From Bacillota bacterium (lineage in GTDB: Bacteria; Bacillota; Bacilli; Paenibacillales; Paenibacillaceae), in contig JAEWAQ010000047.1 of assembly GCA_023391635.1 (NCBI GenBank), forward strand, positions 1 to 61,511: DNA of 61,511 bases, read 5' to 3'. Every line of letters begins with the position of its first letter. Position 1 is the stretch's first letter. Position numbers and translations under genes: made by a program. The notes under the pieces are model-generated. The model was not told the origin of the DNA. It saw only the letters and a list, made by a program, of their open reading frames with translations, and did no database searches. Shown piece by piece: positions 9,556-18,318 of this stretch.

Positions 9556-10719
9556 TTACGCTTCCTCCTCCAGTAACATGATGGCGGACATGGCCAGAAT
9601 CGCCGTGCCGGCTCCCAACGCGCCAAGATTGAATTTCATGTGCGGATGATGCAGTCCCGGCTCCAGACCGCAGCCCAGGCCGACCATTGTCGCCTTCAGC
9701 GTCTTGCGTTCCACCGGGTAGAAATGAAAATCTTCCGCGCCCGGCGTGACGATCGGGTCGGCCAGCGCGTCAGCGCCAAGCATACATTCGATGGAACGGC
9801 CTACAATTTGCTCCATATCGGGATTCGGCATCGCAGGCGCAGCCTTGATGGCACATTCCGTCTTCACATCGGCGCCACTGGCCACCCCGGCATCCGCCGC
9901 AGCCAATCGCACTCGCGCCGCAAGCTGCGACAGTTCCTCAAGCGTACTGGCGCGAATGTCGACCGTAAACTCGGCCACATCAGGGATGACATTTACGCTC
10001 TCGTTCGGCACGCTTGCGGTCGTCACCTTGCAAGTTCCTCCGCCCGCCCAATCTTTTCGAATCTTCTTTACATCTGCGACGATGTCCGCCAGCGTCTCGA
10101 TCGCATTGATGCCGTCTTCCGGGCGAGCGGCGTGTGCTTGCCGACCGCGTATCGAGCCTTGCACTTGAGCCACGCCGCCATGATAGATCGCGCTCGAGGC
10201 CCGTCCATGAGCCAATTCCTTCATGGGCCTCAGATGGATGCCCAACATACAGTCCACATCGTCCAGAATGCCGGTTCGCAGAAGCGCCTTCGCTCCCTCC
10301 GCCGTTTCCTCGGCCGGCTGAAACACGGCGAGCAGTTCGCCTGCCGGCACCCGGTATCCGATTTCCTTCAGACAGCGGACCGCGGAATAGACCATCGTCA
10401 TATGCGCGTCATGACCGCAAGAATGCCCGGCTCGCCACTGCCCGTTCACCTGCTGCCAGAGCGCGTCCATATCGGCGCGCAGCGCGACCGAGCGTCCGCG
10501 GACCGGAGCGGACCAGACGCCGATCGCTCCGGTGTGGCTGGCGAATGTCCGCACATTGAGGCCGATCCTCTCCAACCTCTCGCCTATGTAGGCGGTCGTA
10601 CGCTGCTCTTGCCAGGCGATCTCCGCCAGATCGTGCAGCTCCGCATACATGCCTTCCACTTCGGCGGCATGGGCAGCCAGCCAGCCTTGGATACGTTCCT
10701 TCCACGCTTCGGCGATCAT
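9556..10719 (-). CDS. M20D amidohydrolase, probable N-succinyl-L-amino acid desuccinylase
   Basis: A 387-residue M20 metal-dependent amidohydrolase with ALRADMDAL, the metal-binding GHSCGHDAHM (Cys101, His103), the catalytic FQPAEE, GAEDFHFY, and a C-terminal HHPHMKFN. The open frame runs further upstream, but that part overlaps the GNAT gene in another frame and has no family similarity. The true start is the ATG at 10719, which overlaps the GNAT stop as ATGA and has AAGGGG upstream. In this operon it most likely removes the acyl group from the L product of the racemase; general aminoacylase activity is the alternative. Confidence 0.87.
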   Translation of the reverse strand: MIAEAWKERIQGWLAAHAAEVEGMYAELHDLAEIAWQEQRTTAYIGERLERIGLNVRTFASHTGAIGVWSAPVRGRSVALRADMDALWQQVNGQWRAGHSCGHDAHMTMVYSAVRCLKEIGYRVPAGELLAVFQPAEETAEGAKALLRTGILDDVDCMLGIHLRPMKELAHGRASSAIYHGGVAQVQGSIRGRQAHAARPEDGINAIETLADIVADVKKIRKDWAGGGTCKVTTASVPNESVNVIPDVAEFTVDIRASTLEELSQLAARVRLAAADAGVASGADVKTECAIKAAPAMPNPDMEQIVGRSIECMLGADALADPIVTPGAEDFHFYPVERKTLKATMVGLGCGLEPGLHHPHMKFNLGALGAGTAILAMSAIMLLEEEA

Positions 10720-11504
10720 CGGCTTTGTGCCCCTTCCAGCACGTAATAGCTGCAGGACTCGTCGCCGGGAATCAAGCCGACGATGCGATATCCGCTGCCG
10801 AACGCTCGCTCGCACAATTCGCGCAGCCGCTTCTTCCAGGCCACGATCGCAGCCGGATCGCGCTTCTTGATGCCTGCCGCGTCTTTCGGCACGGCCAGCA
10901 GATAGCCTGCATTCGCGGTGCGATGTTGATCGCTTTGCTTCTCCGCATCGCCAGACCATACGGCGTATTCCGTCCAGCGGCGTTCCGCAGCATATTCTCC
11001 TTCGATTGCTGCGCATACCCGGGGAGACGCCAATTCCCAACGAACGAGGAAGCGGTCGCTCGGATCCGCATCCTGGTCGGTGCCATACACGTCCGGCATA
11101 TAGGCGCTCACCGTTCCTCCGAGCTTGCATATATTCAGGTATCCGTTGCGAAGCTGGAACGGATCGAACGTCCAGGTGATCGCCGAATAGCCGCGTTCGA
11201 TCGCCCAACACCGCTGTTCCAGCTTGAGCCGGGTGCCCAATCCTTGATCGCGGTAATCGGGATGTACGACCATCATGTGCGAATTGAGATACGGAACGTT
11301 TCCGTCATACGCCGGGAACCCATAGCAGAAGCCCGCCGGTCGTCCTTCGTCATATACGGCAATCACCGATCCGCCATGCAGCACGGCTGCCTTCATATGG
11401 ACAGCGGAAGTAAACATCTCGGCATGCCACGCCGTGCCTTGCAAGCCGGCAAGCTGCCGAAGTTCGTCATAGTCCGTTACGCTGCGGTAAACCAGTCGCT
11501 CCAT
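10716..11504 (-). CDS. GNAT-type acyltransferase (COG3375-like), probable D-amino acid N-succinyltransferase
   Basis: This 262-residue GNAT protein has an acetyl-CoA-binding segment around HPDYRDQGLGTRLK (about residues 96-110) and a long C-terminal extension typical of the COG3375 acyltransferases found beside NSAR genes. The start has GGAGG 7 nt upstream. It overlaps the amidohydrolase gene by 4 bp and follows the RpiR gene by 49 bp. In the known Geobacillus pathway this position is held by the enzyme that succinylates D-amino acids, the first step; the acyl donor here is inferred. Confidence 0.82.
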   Translation of the reverse strand: MERLVYRSVTDYDELRQLAGLQGTAWHAEMFTSAVHMKAAVLHGGSVIAVYDEGRPAGFCYGFPAYDGNVPYLNSHMMVVHPDYRDQGLGTRLKLEQRCWAIERGYSAITWTFDPFQLRNGYLNICKLGGTVSAYMPDVYGTDQDADPSDRFLVRWELASPRVCAAIEGEYAAERRWTEYAVWSGDAEKQSDQHRTANAGYLLAVPKDAAGIKKRDPAAIVAWKKRLRELCERAFGSGYRIVGLIPGDESCSYYVLEGAQSR

Positions 11505-11553
11505 CAGCCATTCCTCCGATTCTGATCATCGGCCATGCAACCCGCATCGCCCC

Positions 11554-12432
11554 TTATCCTTCATTAACAGAATTCATGAAATAGAAGGAGCGTTCTCCGA
11601 TCGCTTGCTCCTGGTCAAGCCGCTGCTGTACCCGGCTGCGGTCCTGCACCGCCAGATAGCCGGTAAGCGTATTCAACAGCGCGAATACGGCCGGCATCCC
11701 TTGCAGCGTCACTGGTTGTCCGGTATCCACCTTCAACAGTTGATCCGCAAGCAGGGCCAGCGGAGACAGTTCGTTGTCCGTGATCGCGAGAATCTGCGCG
11801 GAGCGGCGTTTCGCCTCGCTTACGAACTCTTGGGTCTCGCGCATGTACCTTGGAAAAGAGAGCGCGATGACGAGCCAGCCGGGCTCGATCCGCGACAGCA
11901 AGTAGTTCCCGTCTTCCATCCCGCCGCGGTACAGGTTCGCATTGCCGCGAAGGATGTTCAGCGAGTACGTGAGCCAGTGGGCCGGAGCGAAGGATGCCCG
12001 CAGTCCAATGACCGCGATATGCTCAGCGGAGCGAATTCGGTCAACTGCGGTCTCCAGCGCCTCGGACCCAAGCGCCGCCAAGGTGCGCTCGACGTTCGCC
12101 GCATTCAGGCTTGTGCGGTGAGCGATATATGCCGCCGCATCCGTCGGTTCGCCGGCAGCCGTATCCTTCAGCTTATGGAGCGGACTTCCGGCTTTGCGTT
12201 CCTGTACGAGCGCATTCTGAATGTTCTTCAGAAGCATTCCGTAACCGTTGTAGCCGATCGCAACGCTGAACCGGATCACGGTCGTCTCGCTCGTGCCCGT
12301 CTGCGCGCCGACTTCCTTGGCCGACAACATCGTGATCCGGCTCGGATCCTCTAGCAGGAACTTCGCAATCTTTCTTTGGCTTGCAGTCATGCCGTCAAAT
12401 GCTTTGCGAATCTGATTCCGAATCGTCTCCAT
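11554..12432 (-). CDS. MurR/RpiR family transcriptional regulator
   Basis: The 292-residue protein has an N-terminal HTH_6 DNA-binding domain (about 1-77, with SAKEVGAQTGTSETTVIRF as the helix-turn-helix) and a C-terminal SIS domain (about 115-255) that usually binds phosphosugars. It is the first gene of a likely operon with the GNAT, amidohydrolase and racemase genes 49 bp downstream, so it probably controls them. A SIS sensor in an amino-acid operon hints that the signal is an amino sugar or peptidoglycan fragment, the natural source of D-amino acids; this is inference. Confidence 0.88.
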   Translation of the reverse strand: METIRNQIRKAFDGMTASQRKIAKFLLEDPSRITMLSAKEVGAQTGTSETTVIRFSVAIGYNGYGMLLKNIQNALVQERKAGSPLHKLKDTAAGEPTDAAAYIAHRTSLNAANVERTLAALGSEALETAVDRIRSAEHIAVIGLRASFAPAHWLTYSLNILRGNANLYRGGMEDGNYLLSRIEPGWLVIALSFPRYMRETQEFVSEAKRRSAQILAITDNELSPLALLADQLLKVDTGQPVTLQGMPAVFALLNTLTGYLAVQDRSRVQQRLDQEQAIGERSFYFMNSVNEG

Positions 12433-12481
12433 TCGATCAGTTCCTCTTTTTGGAGTATAAACACCAGAATGATATCAATAA

Positions 12482-12497
12482 TGAAGTTTCTGCTTCA
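12482..12497. promoter_or_regulatory. Inverted repeat upstream of the RpiR gene, possible operator
   Basis: TGAAG-N6-CTTCA is a perfect short inverted repeat about 50 bp upstream of the rpiR start. RpiR regulators often bind such palindromes in their own promoters; a TATACT-like -10 lies between it and the gene. There is no direct proof of binding. The rest of the 12433-12814 gap contains one repeat pair and one terminator. Confidence 0.35.
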
Positions 12498-12587
12498 TAA
12501 GTGCTATTATATCCGGCTAACAGAGGAATAACAAGGTATATATTCTCATCAAATAGGGTAATCGCATACGAATTTGACGAGCCTCCG

Positions 12588-12670
12588 GGTGCGGACAGCA
12601 TCATATTGGCGGTATTGGCGGGGCAGCGGGCGTGGATGGTGCGGACAGCATCATATTGGCGGTATTGGCG
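12588..12670. repeat. Direct repeat, two copies of 32 bp spaced 50 bp apart
   Basis: A 32-bp sequence beginning GTGCGGACAGCATC occurs identically at 12589-12620 and 12639-12670, a 50-bp period, with 18 bp of unrelated spacer. It lies between the RpiR gene and the terminator of the next operon. Open frames crossing it have no ribosome binding site or recognisable product. Confidence 0.85.
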
Positions 12671-12691
12671 ATACGATCGTCAATATGCAGA

Positions 12692-12723
12692 AACCGTCTG
12701 GCTCATGGGAGAGCCAGACGGTT
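12692..12723. terminator. Strong 13-bp hairpin, probable terminator of the second transporter operon
   Basis: AACCGTCTGGCTC pairs perfectly with its complement around a 6-nt loop (ATGGGA on the plus strand). On the minus strand it lies about 90 bp past the stop of the lipoprotein gene. The T-run after it is poor in both directions. Confidence 0.6.
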
Positions 12724-12814
12724 CGTTCAAGTCTTCTAGCGGGGTCGCGTTACCTAGCCCAATCTTACTTTACCCTTCACTTGCCTCGCACTTGCCTTGC
12801 AGCTTGCCGTACGC

Positions 12815-14419
12815 TTACTTGCCCAGGAACTTGTTCAACTGGTCCTGCTTTTCCTTGATCACGCCGTCCAAGCCGTTCTGCTTCAGCTTATTGAAGAATT
12901 CCTCCGCCTTGGCCGGATCGATCGAGCCGGTGTCCAGACCCGGATCATATTGCTTGCGAATATTCGCCATGACGGCCACTTGCGAGTTCACCGGTTCCGG
13001 ATTGAACGTGAAGCCCAGCGCCGGAGAATTATGCGTGCTCTCGTTGAACTTCTTGAATTGCTCCCACTTGTCGGCCGGTTCGCCGGCTGCCAGATAGTTC
13101 AGGAACTGGTTGCCCAACATCCACGCCGCGCCGATCGCATAGTTGCCGGCTTCCGCCGTCGGCGTCATCTGCTCGCCATTCAGCGTATAGTGCTTGCCCT
13201 CAATCCCGAAGTTGATCAGGTTGTTCAGGTACTTGTCGGAGTGCAGCAGGTTAATGAACATCATCGCACGTTCCGGATCGCCCGAAGTCGTGGAGATCCC
13301 GAGCATCGAACCGGAAGTTTCGCCCGTGGAAGTCGTCGGGATATTCATCGCCACTTGCTTCAGCTTGCCTTCCAGCCCCGCGGGCGCAGCCATCTCCGTA
13401 TCCTTGCCCGGCTTCAGCGGCGAAGGCACCATGAACACGTTGCCCTTCTTGAGCGCGTCCGCTACGCCAAGCTGCGTCGTGGCCGCATCCTTGTTGATGT
13501 ATCCCTTTAAGAAGTAGTCGCGCGTCACTTCCAGCGTGCGCTTGTAGATCGGCGTGTCGATCCGCGCCTGGACGGTCGTTTCCGTGCCGTCCTTCATGAC
13601 GACGCCTTCGATCGTGTTGTCGCCCAGGTAATCGTACTTGGCAAAATAGTGCGAGTTGAAGTTCTCGCCGTCGCGGAAGAACAACGGAATGATATCGGGC
13701 TTCTTCTCTTTGACGACTTGCAGAATCGGCCCAAGGTCCTCGATCGTCTTGGCGTTATTGATCTGATCGGTCAGTCCGAGCTCATCGGCGATGTCGGTGC
13801 GGTACAGGATGCCGCCTTGCTCCGCCAATTCCTTGTTCGCCGGCACGCCGTAGTTAAGACCGTTGATCTTCGCGCCTTGCAGGAAAGCTTCCGGCAGCGA
13901 AGACAGGATGTCCTTGCCGTCCTTCTCCAGCAGGTTGCCGTATTTGCCGTTCGGATCGTTCAGCGGCAGAAATGCGCCTTTGGCCACGTTCGTCGCATGC
14001 CCGTTCCAGGAAGCCGTGAAGATGATGTCCATCGGGTCGCGGCTCGCGATTGCCAGGTTCATCTTGTTGTCCCATTGGCCCCAATCGATCATGCGAATGT
14101 CAATCGTCGCATTGATCTTGTCCTTCAGGTACTTATTGATCTCTTCTTCAACCAGCGTCTCATCCTTCGGCGGAGCGCCCGGGAAGAAGATCGTCAAGTT
14201 GTACTCCGGCAGCTTGGACGCTGCCGAATCTCCGCTACTGGTCGTTGGAGCTGCCGAAGATGCGTCCGGCTCTTTCGACGAAGCCGAAGGCGCCGTGCTG
14301 CTGCTGGCTCCCGATTCGTTGTTCTTGCTGCCGCAAGCCGACAATACGACGACGAGCGTCATCATGAGTGCGACGATCAGAACGAACGACTTGCTGAATT
14401 TGCTGCTCTTCTTGAGCAT
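12815..14419 (-). CDS. Sugar ABC transporter substrate-binding lipoprotein (LplA type)
   Basis: The 534-residue protein has a signal peptide with lipobox LSAC (Cys29), a Ser/Thr/Ala-rich linker to about residue 70, then a family-1 solute-binding fold. GAGG lies about 8 nt before the ATG. Two permease genes precede it on the same strand, and a YesM/YesN-type two-component pair precedes those. The set is a regulated importer for an unidentified oligosaccharide. A 172-bp gap separates it from the upstream permease gene; I see no clear function there. Confidence 0.9.
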   Translation of the reverse strand: MLKKSSKFSKSFVLIVALMMTLVVVLSACGSKNNESGASSSTAPSASSKEPDASSAAPTTSSGDSAASKLPEYNLTIFFPGAPPKDETLVEEEINKYLKDKINATIDIRMIDWGQWDNKMNLAIASRDPMDIIFTASWNGHATNVAKGAFLPLNDPNGKYGNLLEKDGKDILSSLPEAFLQGAKINGLNYGVPANKELAEQGGILYRTDIADELGLTDQINNAKTIEDLGPILQVVKEKKPDIIPLFFRDGENFNSHYFAKYDYLGDNTIEGVVMKDGTETTVQARIDTPIYKRTLEVTRDYFLKGYINKDAATTQLGVADALKKGNVFMVPSPLKPGKDTEMAAPAGLEGKLKQVAMNIPTTSTGETSGSMLGISTTSGDPERAMMFINLLHSDKYLNNLINFGIEGKHYTLNGEQMTPTAEAGNYAIGAAWMLGNQFLNYLAAGEPADKWEQFKKFNESTHNSPALGFTFNPEPVNSQVAVMANIRKQYDPGLDTGSIDPAKAEEFFNKLKQNGLDGVIKEKQDQLNKFLGK

Positions 14420-14591
14420 GGTGTTGCCTCCCTTGTTCCCCTATAAGAGAATTGGTTATATGCTTGAATCGGCCGGTAACCGATCGAAGCCATCCTTGGG
14501 TCTTGCCTGCAGACCGCGCTTGTCTATCGCTCGTCTGACTCCTGCCAATCGCCAGTCTATAGCTTGCCGACACATGCCTGTCGCTCACCTG

Positions 14592-15527
14592 TCAACCCTT
14601 CACCGCGCCGACCGTCAGCCCCTGGATGAAATACCGCTGCAGGAACGGATACACGAAGATGATCGGCCCGATTCCGACGACCGCCATCGCCATCCTCGCG
14701 GTTTCGCCCGGAATCGTGAAGTTCGGATTCGCCTTCATGATCGCCGAGTAAGCCTGGGTGTTGGAGCTGAGGAACTGGATATCGAGCAGCGTCCGGTACA
14801 TCCTGAACTGGATGCTCATCGGTCCGTCCTCCCGGATGAACAACAGGCTGAGGAACCAGTCGTTCCAGTAATTCAGCGTGCAGAGCAGCCCGACCGAGGC
14901 GAGCACCGGCAGCGACAGAGGCATGACGATCTGCCAGAACACCCGGAATTCCCCGGCTCCGTCGATCTTGGCGGACTCCATCAACGCGAGCGGAATCGAA
15001 TTGGAGAAGAACGTCCGCAGCACGATGACGAAGAAGCCTTGCACGAAGAACGGCAGCATGAGCGCGAACATCGAATTGTACAAGCCGAGCCCTTGCTTAT
15101 ACGTAATGTAGAACGGCACGAGGCCGGCATTGAACAGAATCGTGAAGAAAACGATAAACGAGAACAGACCGTGGTGCTTGAAATCTTTGCGCGAAATCGG
15201 GTATGCGTACATCGCCATGATCGCCAGCGCGATGACCGTGCCTACGACGGTGACGAAGATCGACACTCCATACGATTTCAGAATGGCGGCGTAGTCGTTG
15301 AGCAGAAAATCGTATGCACCCCAGCTGAATTGATCCGGCCACAGCTTGTATCCGCCGATCAGCACCGACTTCTCGTCCGAGAGCGAGACCGCGACGACCA
15401 GCAGCAGCGGCAGCACGCAGAATGCCGAGTAGATCCAGAAAAATACGTTGATCGCCGCATTGGAACCGGAGGATATCTGATTGACGTCGAATCTCCGCTT
15501 GCCCGCCGTACCTGTTGCCGTTGTCAT
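14592..15527 (-). CDS. Carbohydrate ABC transporter permease (YtcP/LplC type)
   Basis: A 311-residue permease with about six membrane segments, the first near residues 27-50. The ATPase-docking EAA loop (core ESAKIDGAGEF) lies about 180-205. It pairs with the LplB-type permease whose gene ends 19 bp upstream; GGAG sits before its ATG. No ATP-binding subunit is encoded nearby. Confidence 0.92.
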   Translation of the reverse strand: MTTATGTAGKRRFDVNQISSGSNAAINVFFWIYSAFCVLPLLLVVAVSLSDEKSVLIGGYKLWPDQFSWGAYDFLLNDYAAILKSYGVSIFVTVVGTVIALAIMAMYAYPISRKDFKHHGLFSFIVFFTILFNAGLVPFYITYKQGLGLYNSMFALMLPFFVQGFFVIVLRTFFSNSIPLALMESAKIDGAGEFRVFWQIVMPLSLPVLASVGLLCTLNYWNDWFLSLLFIREDGPMSIQFRMYRTLLDIQFLSSNTQAYSAIMKANPNFTIPGETARMAMAVVGIGPIIFVYPFLQRYFIQGLTVGAVKG

Positions 15528-15546
15528 TTTTAAGAATCCTCCATTC

Positions 15547-16539
15547 CTAGAACAGTGCGTCGTCCTTGCTGATTCTTCTGACGATCAGATTGGACAAGAA
15601 GACGAGGACGAATCCGACGACCGCCTGGTAGATGCCCGCCGCAGCCGACATTCCGATATTGCCGGTGACCAGGAAGCCTTGATAGACGTAAGTATCGATG
15701 ATCAGCGTCTTGTCGTACAACGCTCCGGAATTCTGCGTCACCTGGAAGAACAAGCCGAAGTCCGCGTAGAAAATCCTGCCGATCTGCAGCAGCGTCAATA
15801 TGATGATTATGGGACGGATCAACGGCACCGTAATGCTCCATACTTGCTTCCACTTGGACGCGCCGTCGATGTGCGCCGCCTCGTAATATTCCTGATCGAT
15901 CCCGATGATGGCGGCCAGATAGAAGATCGCGTAATAGCCGATCGACTTCCACGTGTTGACCAGCGGCAGAATGAGCGGCCACCAGGTCGTGTCCTGATAC
16001 CACATGCGCGGCTCGGCCCCGAACAAGGGGAGCACGACGCGGTTCATGATGCCGATGTCGGGATGCAGGAATCCGTACACCAGGTAGGCGACGATGACCA
16101 TCGACAGGAAATACGGCAGGAACATCAGCGTCTGGTGGACTTTCGCCGCTAGGCGGTTGCGCATATTGTGGAACATCAGAGCGAACGCGACGCCGATGAC
16201 CAGATTCAGCACGATAAACACCGCGTTATAAGCGACCGTATTGCGCGTAATCAACCAGGCGTCCGACGTCGTGAACAAGTAACGGAAGTTGTCCCATCCG
16301 ACCCACGGGCTGTTCATGAAATCGGTGAAAAAACTGCGAGACGCCAGCCGGATATTTTTGAAGGCGATCGTCGTCCCGATCATCGGAATATAGTTGTTGA
16401 CCAGCATGACGAGCAAGCCGGGCGCCATCATCGTATAGAACACCCAATATCGCTGCCAGTACCCTTGATTCAGCGTCTTGACTTTGCCGCGTTTTCCGGA
16501 GGACCTTGCCCCGGGCGCCGCTTGCGCAACCTGCTCCAT
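15547..16539 (-). CDS. Carbohydrate ABC transporter permease (LplB type)
   Basis: A 330-residue LplB-like permease with an Ala/Lys-rich cytoplasmic N-terminus, a first membrane segment around residues 33-55 and an EAA loop with core EAAHIDGASKW. Of two in-frame ATGs I prefer the one at 16539, because GGGTGG stands 6 nt before it but touches the earlier one. It is the first transporter gene and follows the response regulator by about 160 bp, with a terminator between. Confidence 0.9.
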   Translation of the reverse strand: MEQVAQAAPGARSSGKRGKVKTLNQGYWQRYWVFYTMMAPGLLVMLVNNYIPMIGTTIAFKNIRLASRSFFTDFMNSPWVGWDNFRYLFTTSDAWLITRNTVAYNAVFIVLNLVIGVAFALMFHNMRNRLAAKVHQTLMFLPYFLSMVIVAYLVYGFLHPDIGIMNRVVLPLFGAEPRMWYQDTTWWPLILPLVNTWKSIGYYAIFYLAAIIGIDQEYYEAAHIDGASKWKQVWSITVPLIRPIIIILTLLQIGRIFYADFGLFFQVTQNSGALYDKTLIIDTYVYQGFLVTGNIGMSAAAGIYQAVVGFVLVFLSNLIVRRISKDDALF

Positions 16540-16669
16540 CCCCATCCACCCTCTGTCTTTAGCTCATTGCCGTGTATGAGACCATTGTAAGGGAGAGGGC
16601 GCGGCGCATCTATCTACTGAGGTGACCGACATAGCACTTTGGTGACTTCTGCCAACGGATACCCGCCCA

Positions 16670-16699
16670 AATGCAAAATAACGACGGGAACCCGCCGTT
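16670..16699 (-). terminator. Terminator at the end of the two-component operon
   Basis: On the minus strand AACGGCGG pairs with CCGTCGTT (one G-T pair, 4-nt loop) and is followed by ATTTTGCATTT. It begins inside the response regulator's stop codon, so the kinase-regulator pair and the transporter can be separate transcripts. Confidence 0.65.
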
Positions 16700-18317
16700 A
16701 TCCAGGCAAATGCTGATTGTGCTTGCGGTAATCCTGCGGCGTGACGCCGGCGATCTTGCGAAACAGCTTGGCAAAATAGGAAAAGTGGACGTAACCGAGA
16801 CTTTCGGCGATATGGCTGATCTTGTCGTTCGTCTCCGCGAGCAGCCGCTTGGCGCGTTCGATCTTGACCTGCGCGATGTAGTCCGTCAAGGACATCCCGG
16901 TCTCTTTGCGGAATAGTCTCGACAGATAGGCCGGGTTGCGGAAGACGGAGCGGGCGATCTCATCGCGGCCAAGCTCCTGGTGAATATTGTCCTGGATGAA
17001 AGACTGAATCTTCGATATGACCGCCGAGCTTTCCCGCTGCCGGCCGGCGCACGCTTCCGCCGCCCTGCGCGCTGTCTTGACCGCCCAGGCCGACATCGCA
17101 TGCGGCGATCTGGCCGTCAAGCCGTCATGCAATTCCGCGGCTGTAACGGCTTCATGCAGCGTGAATCCTTTGCGCTGAGCCGCTTGGTAGAGCATGTGGA
17201 CAAAGCCGTAGTAGAACATCTCCAGCGTGTCCCGGCTCGTCGGCTCTTCCTGCAGCCGCAGCAGCGTTTGTTCGATCGACGCCGCCAGTTCGTCGACCTG
17301 TCCGCCGTCGAGCAGCACGCCCCAATCGGTAAACGAAGGCTGCAGCAGTCCGGGGGCGCCGACTGCCGGCTCTTCCCATTCGCGTATATCGAACACCGAC
17401 TGCGTCCGGTTCACATTGGCTCGTTCCAGGCCCGACAGCCGCTCCAGCGCGTCGGCAAGACCGGCCACGCCGACCGGCTCGCCGACATAGCAGGACATCC
17501 GGCAATGAAAATAATCCCCGCAAGCCTGCACGTACTTGGTGCACCGCGCCTTCAACGCGGCAGCATCCAGCGATTCGCCGCCGTCCTGCAGATAGATCAG
17601 CAGCAGGCTCATCTCGCCTTGCGTCTGCAGCACCGTGCCGGGCGCATCGCCGAGCACGATCTCCGCAGCCGCCTTGCGGACCGCGTATTCCATGATGCGC
17701 TCGTCCCGCTCGTCCAGCGCGACGCTCCATTCCTCGACGCTAAGCAGCACCGGCAAGACGCGGCCTGCCGCCGTCAGCGGAATGTCGTATTGCGCGAAAG
17801 CCCGCTCCAGCCGTTCCACGTTTCCCGGCGCGGCGCCGTCCAGCACGTCCTGCCAGAACCGCTCCACCAGAATCGGCAGCTGACTCGTCCACTGCCGCCG
17901 ATATACCTCGATCGTCTGCTCGATGTCTTGCCGCATCCGCCGCTGCGCGATCTCATCCGCCGCCCGCCGGACGATCTCCTTCAGTTCGTCATGGTCAACA
18001 GGCTTGAGCACGTAGGCGAAGCAACCGTACTGCACCGCCTCCTGCGCGTATTCGAACCGGGCGTGCCCGGTCAGGAACATCGTCAGCGTCAACGGGGACG
18101 TATCGTTAAGATAGCGCAGCAATTCCAGGCCATTAGCCCCCGGCATATCGATGTCGGAGATGACTAGGTCCACCTGCTGCGCCTCCACTAGCCTCTTGGC
18201 CTGGTCGACGTTCTCCGCCTCCAGAATCGTGCCGATCGGCAGATCGCTCCAGTCGATGCCTTGCGTAATTCCTTTGAGCGCGTAAATCTCGTCATCCACG
18301 ACCAGCATCGTCAGCAT
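16698..18317 (-). CDS. Response regulator with REC and AraC domains (YesN type)
   Basis: The 539-residue protein starts with a receiver domain (VVDDE acidic pocket at 6-10, phosphoacceptor Asp55 in VISDIDMPG, KPVD near 107), then a long middle region of about 300 residues, and a C-terminal AraC helix-turn-helix pair (about 440-539). GGGGG lies before the ATG. It begins 1 bp after the kinase gene stop, so the two are co-transcribed. It most likely activates the LplABC-type transporter genes directly downstream in response to the sugar sensed by the kinase. Confidence 0.92.
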   Translation of the reverse strand: MLTMLVVDDEIYALKGITQGIDWSDLPIGTILEAENVDQAKRLVEAQQVDLVISDIDMPGANGLELLRYLNDTSPLTLTMFLTGHARFEYAQEAVQYGCFAYVLKPVDHDELKEIVRRAADEIAQRRMRQDIEQTIEVYRRQWTSQLPILVERFWQDVLDGAAPGNVERLERAFAQYDIPLTAAGRVLPVLLSVEEWSVALDERDERIMEYAVRKAAAEIVLGDAPGTVLQTQGEMSLLLIYLQDGGESLDAAALKARCTKYVQACGDYFHCRMSCYVGEPVGVAGLADALERLSGLERANVNRTQSVFDIREWEEPAVGAPGLLQPSFTDWGVLLDGGQVDELAASIEQTLLRLQEEPTSRDTLEMFYYGFVHMLYQAAQRKGFTLHEAVTAAELHDGLTARSPHAMSAWAVKTARRAAEACAGRQRESSAVISKIQSFIQDNIHQELGRDEIARSVFRNPAYLSRLFRKETGMSLTDYIAQVKIERAKRLLAETNDKISHIAESLGYVHFSYFAKLFRKIAGVTPQDYRKHNQHLPG

Positions 18318-18318
18318 G

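Noticed and set aside
10720..11211. N-terminal extension of the M20 amidohydrolase
   Set aside because: The extra 164 codons overlap the GNAT gene in another frame and show no family similarity; an ATGA overlap gives the proper start.
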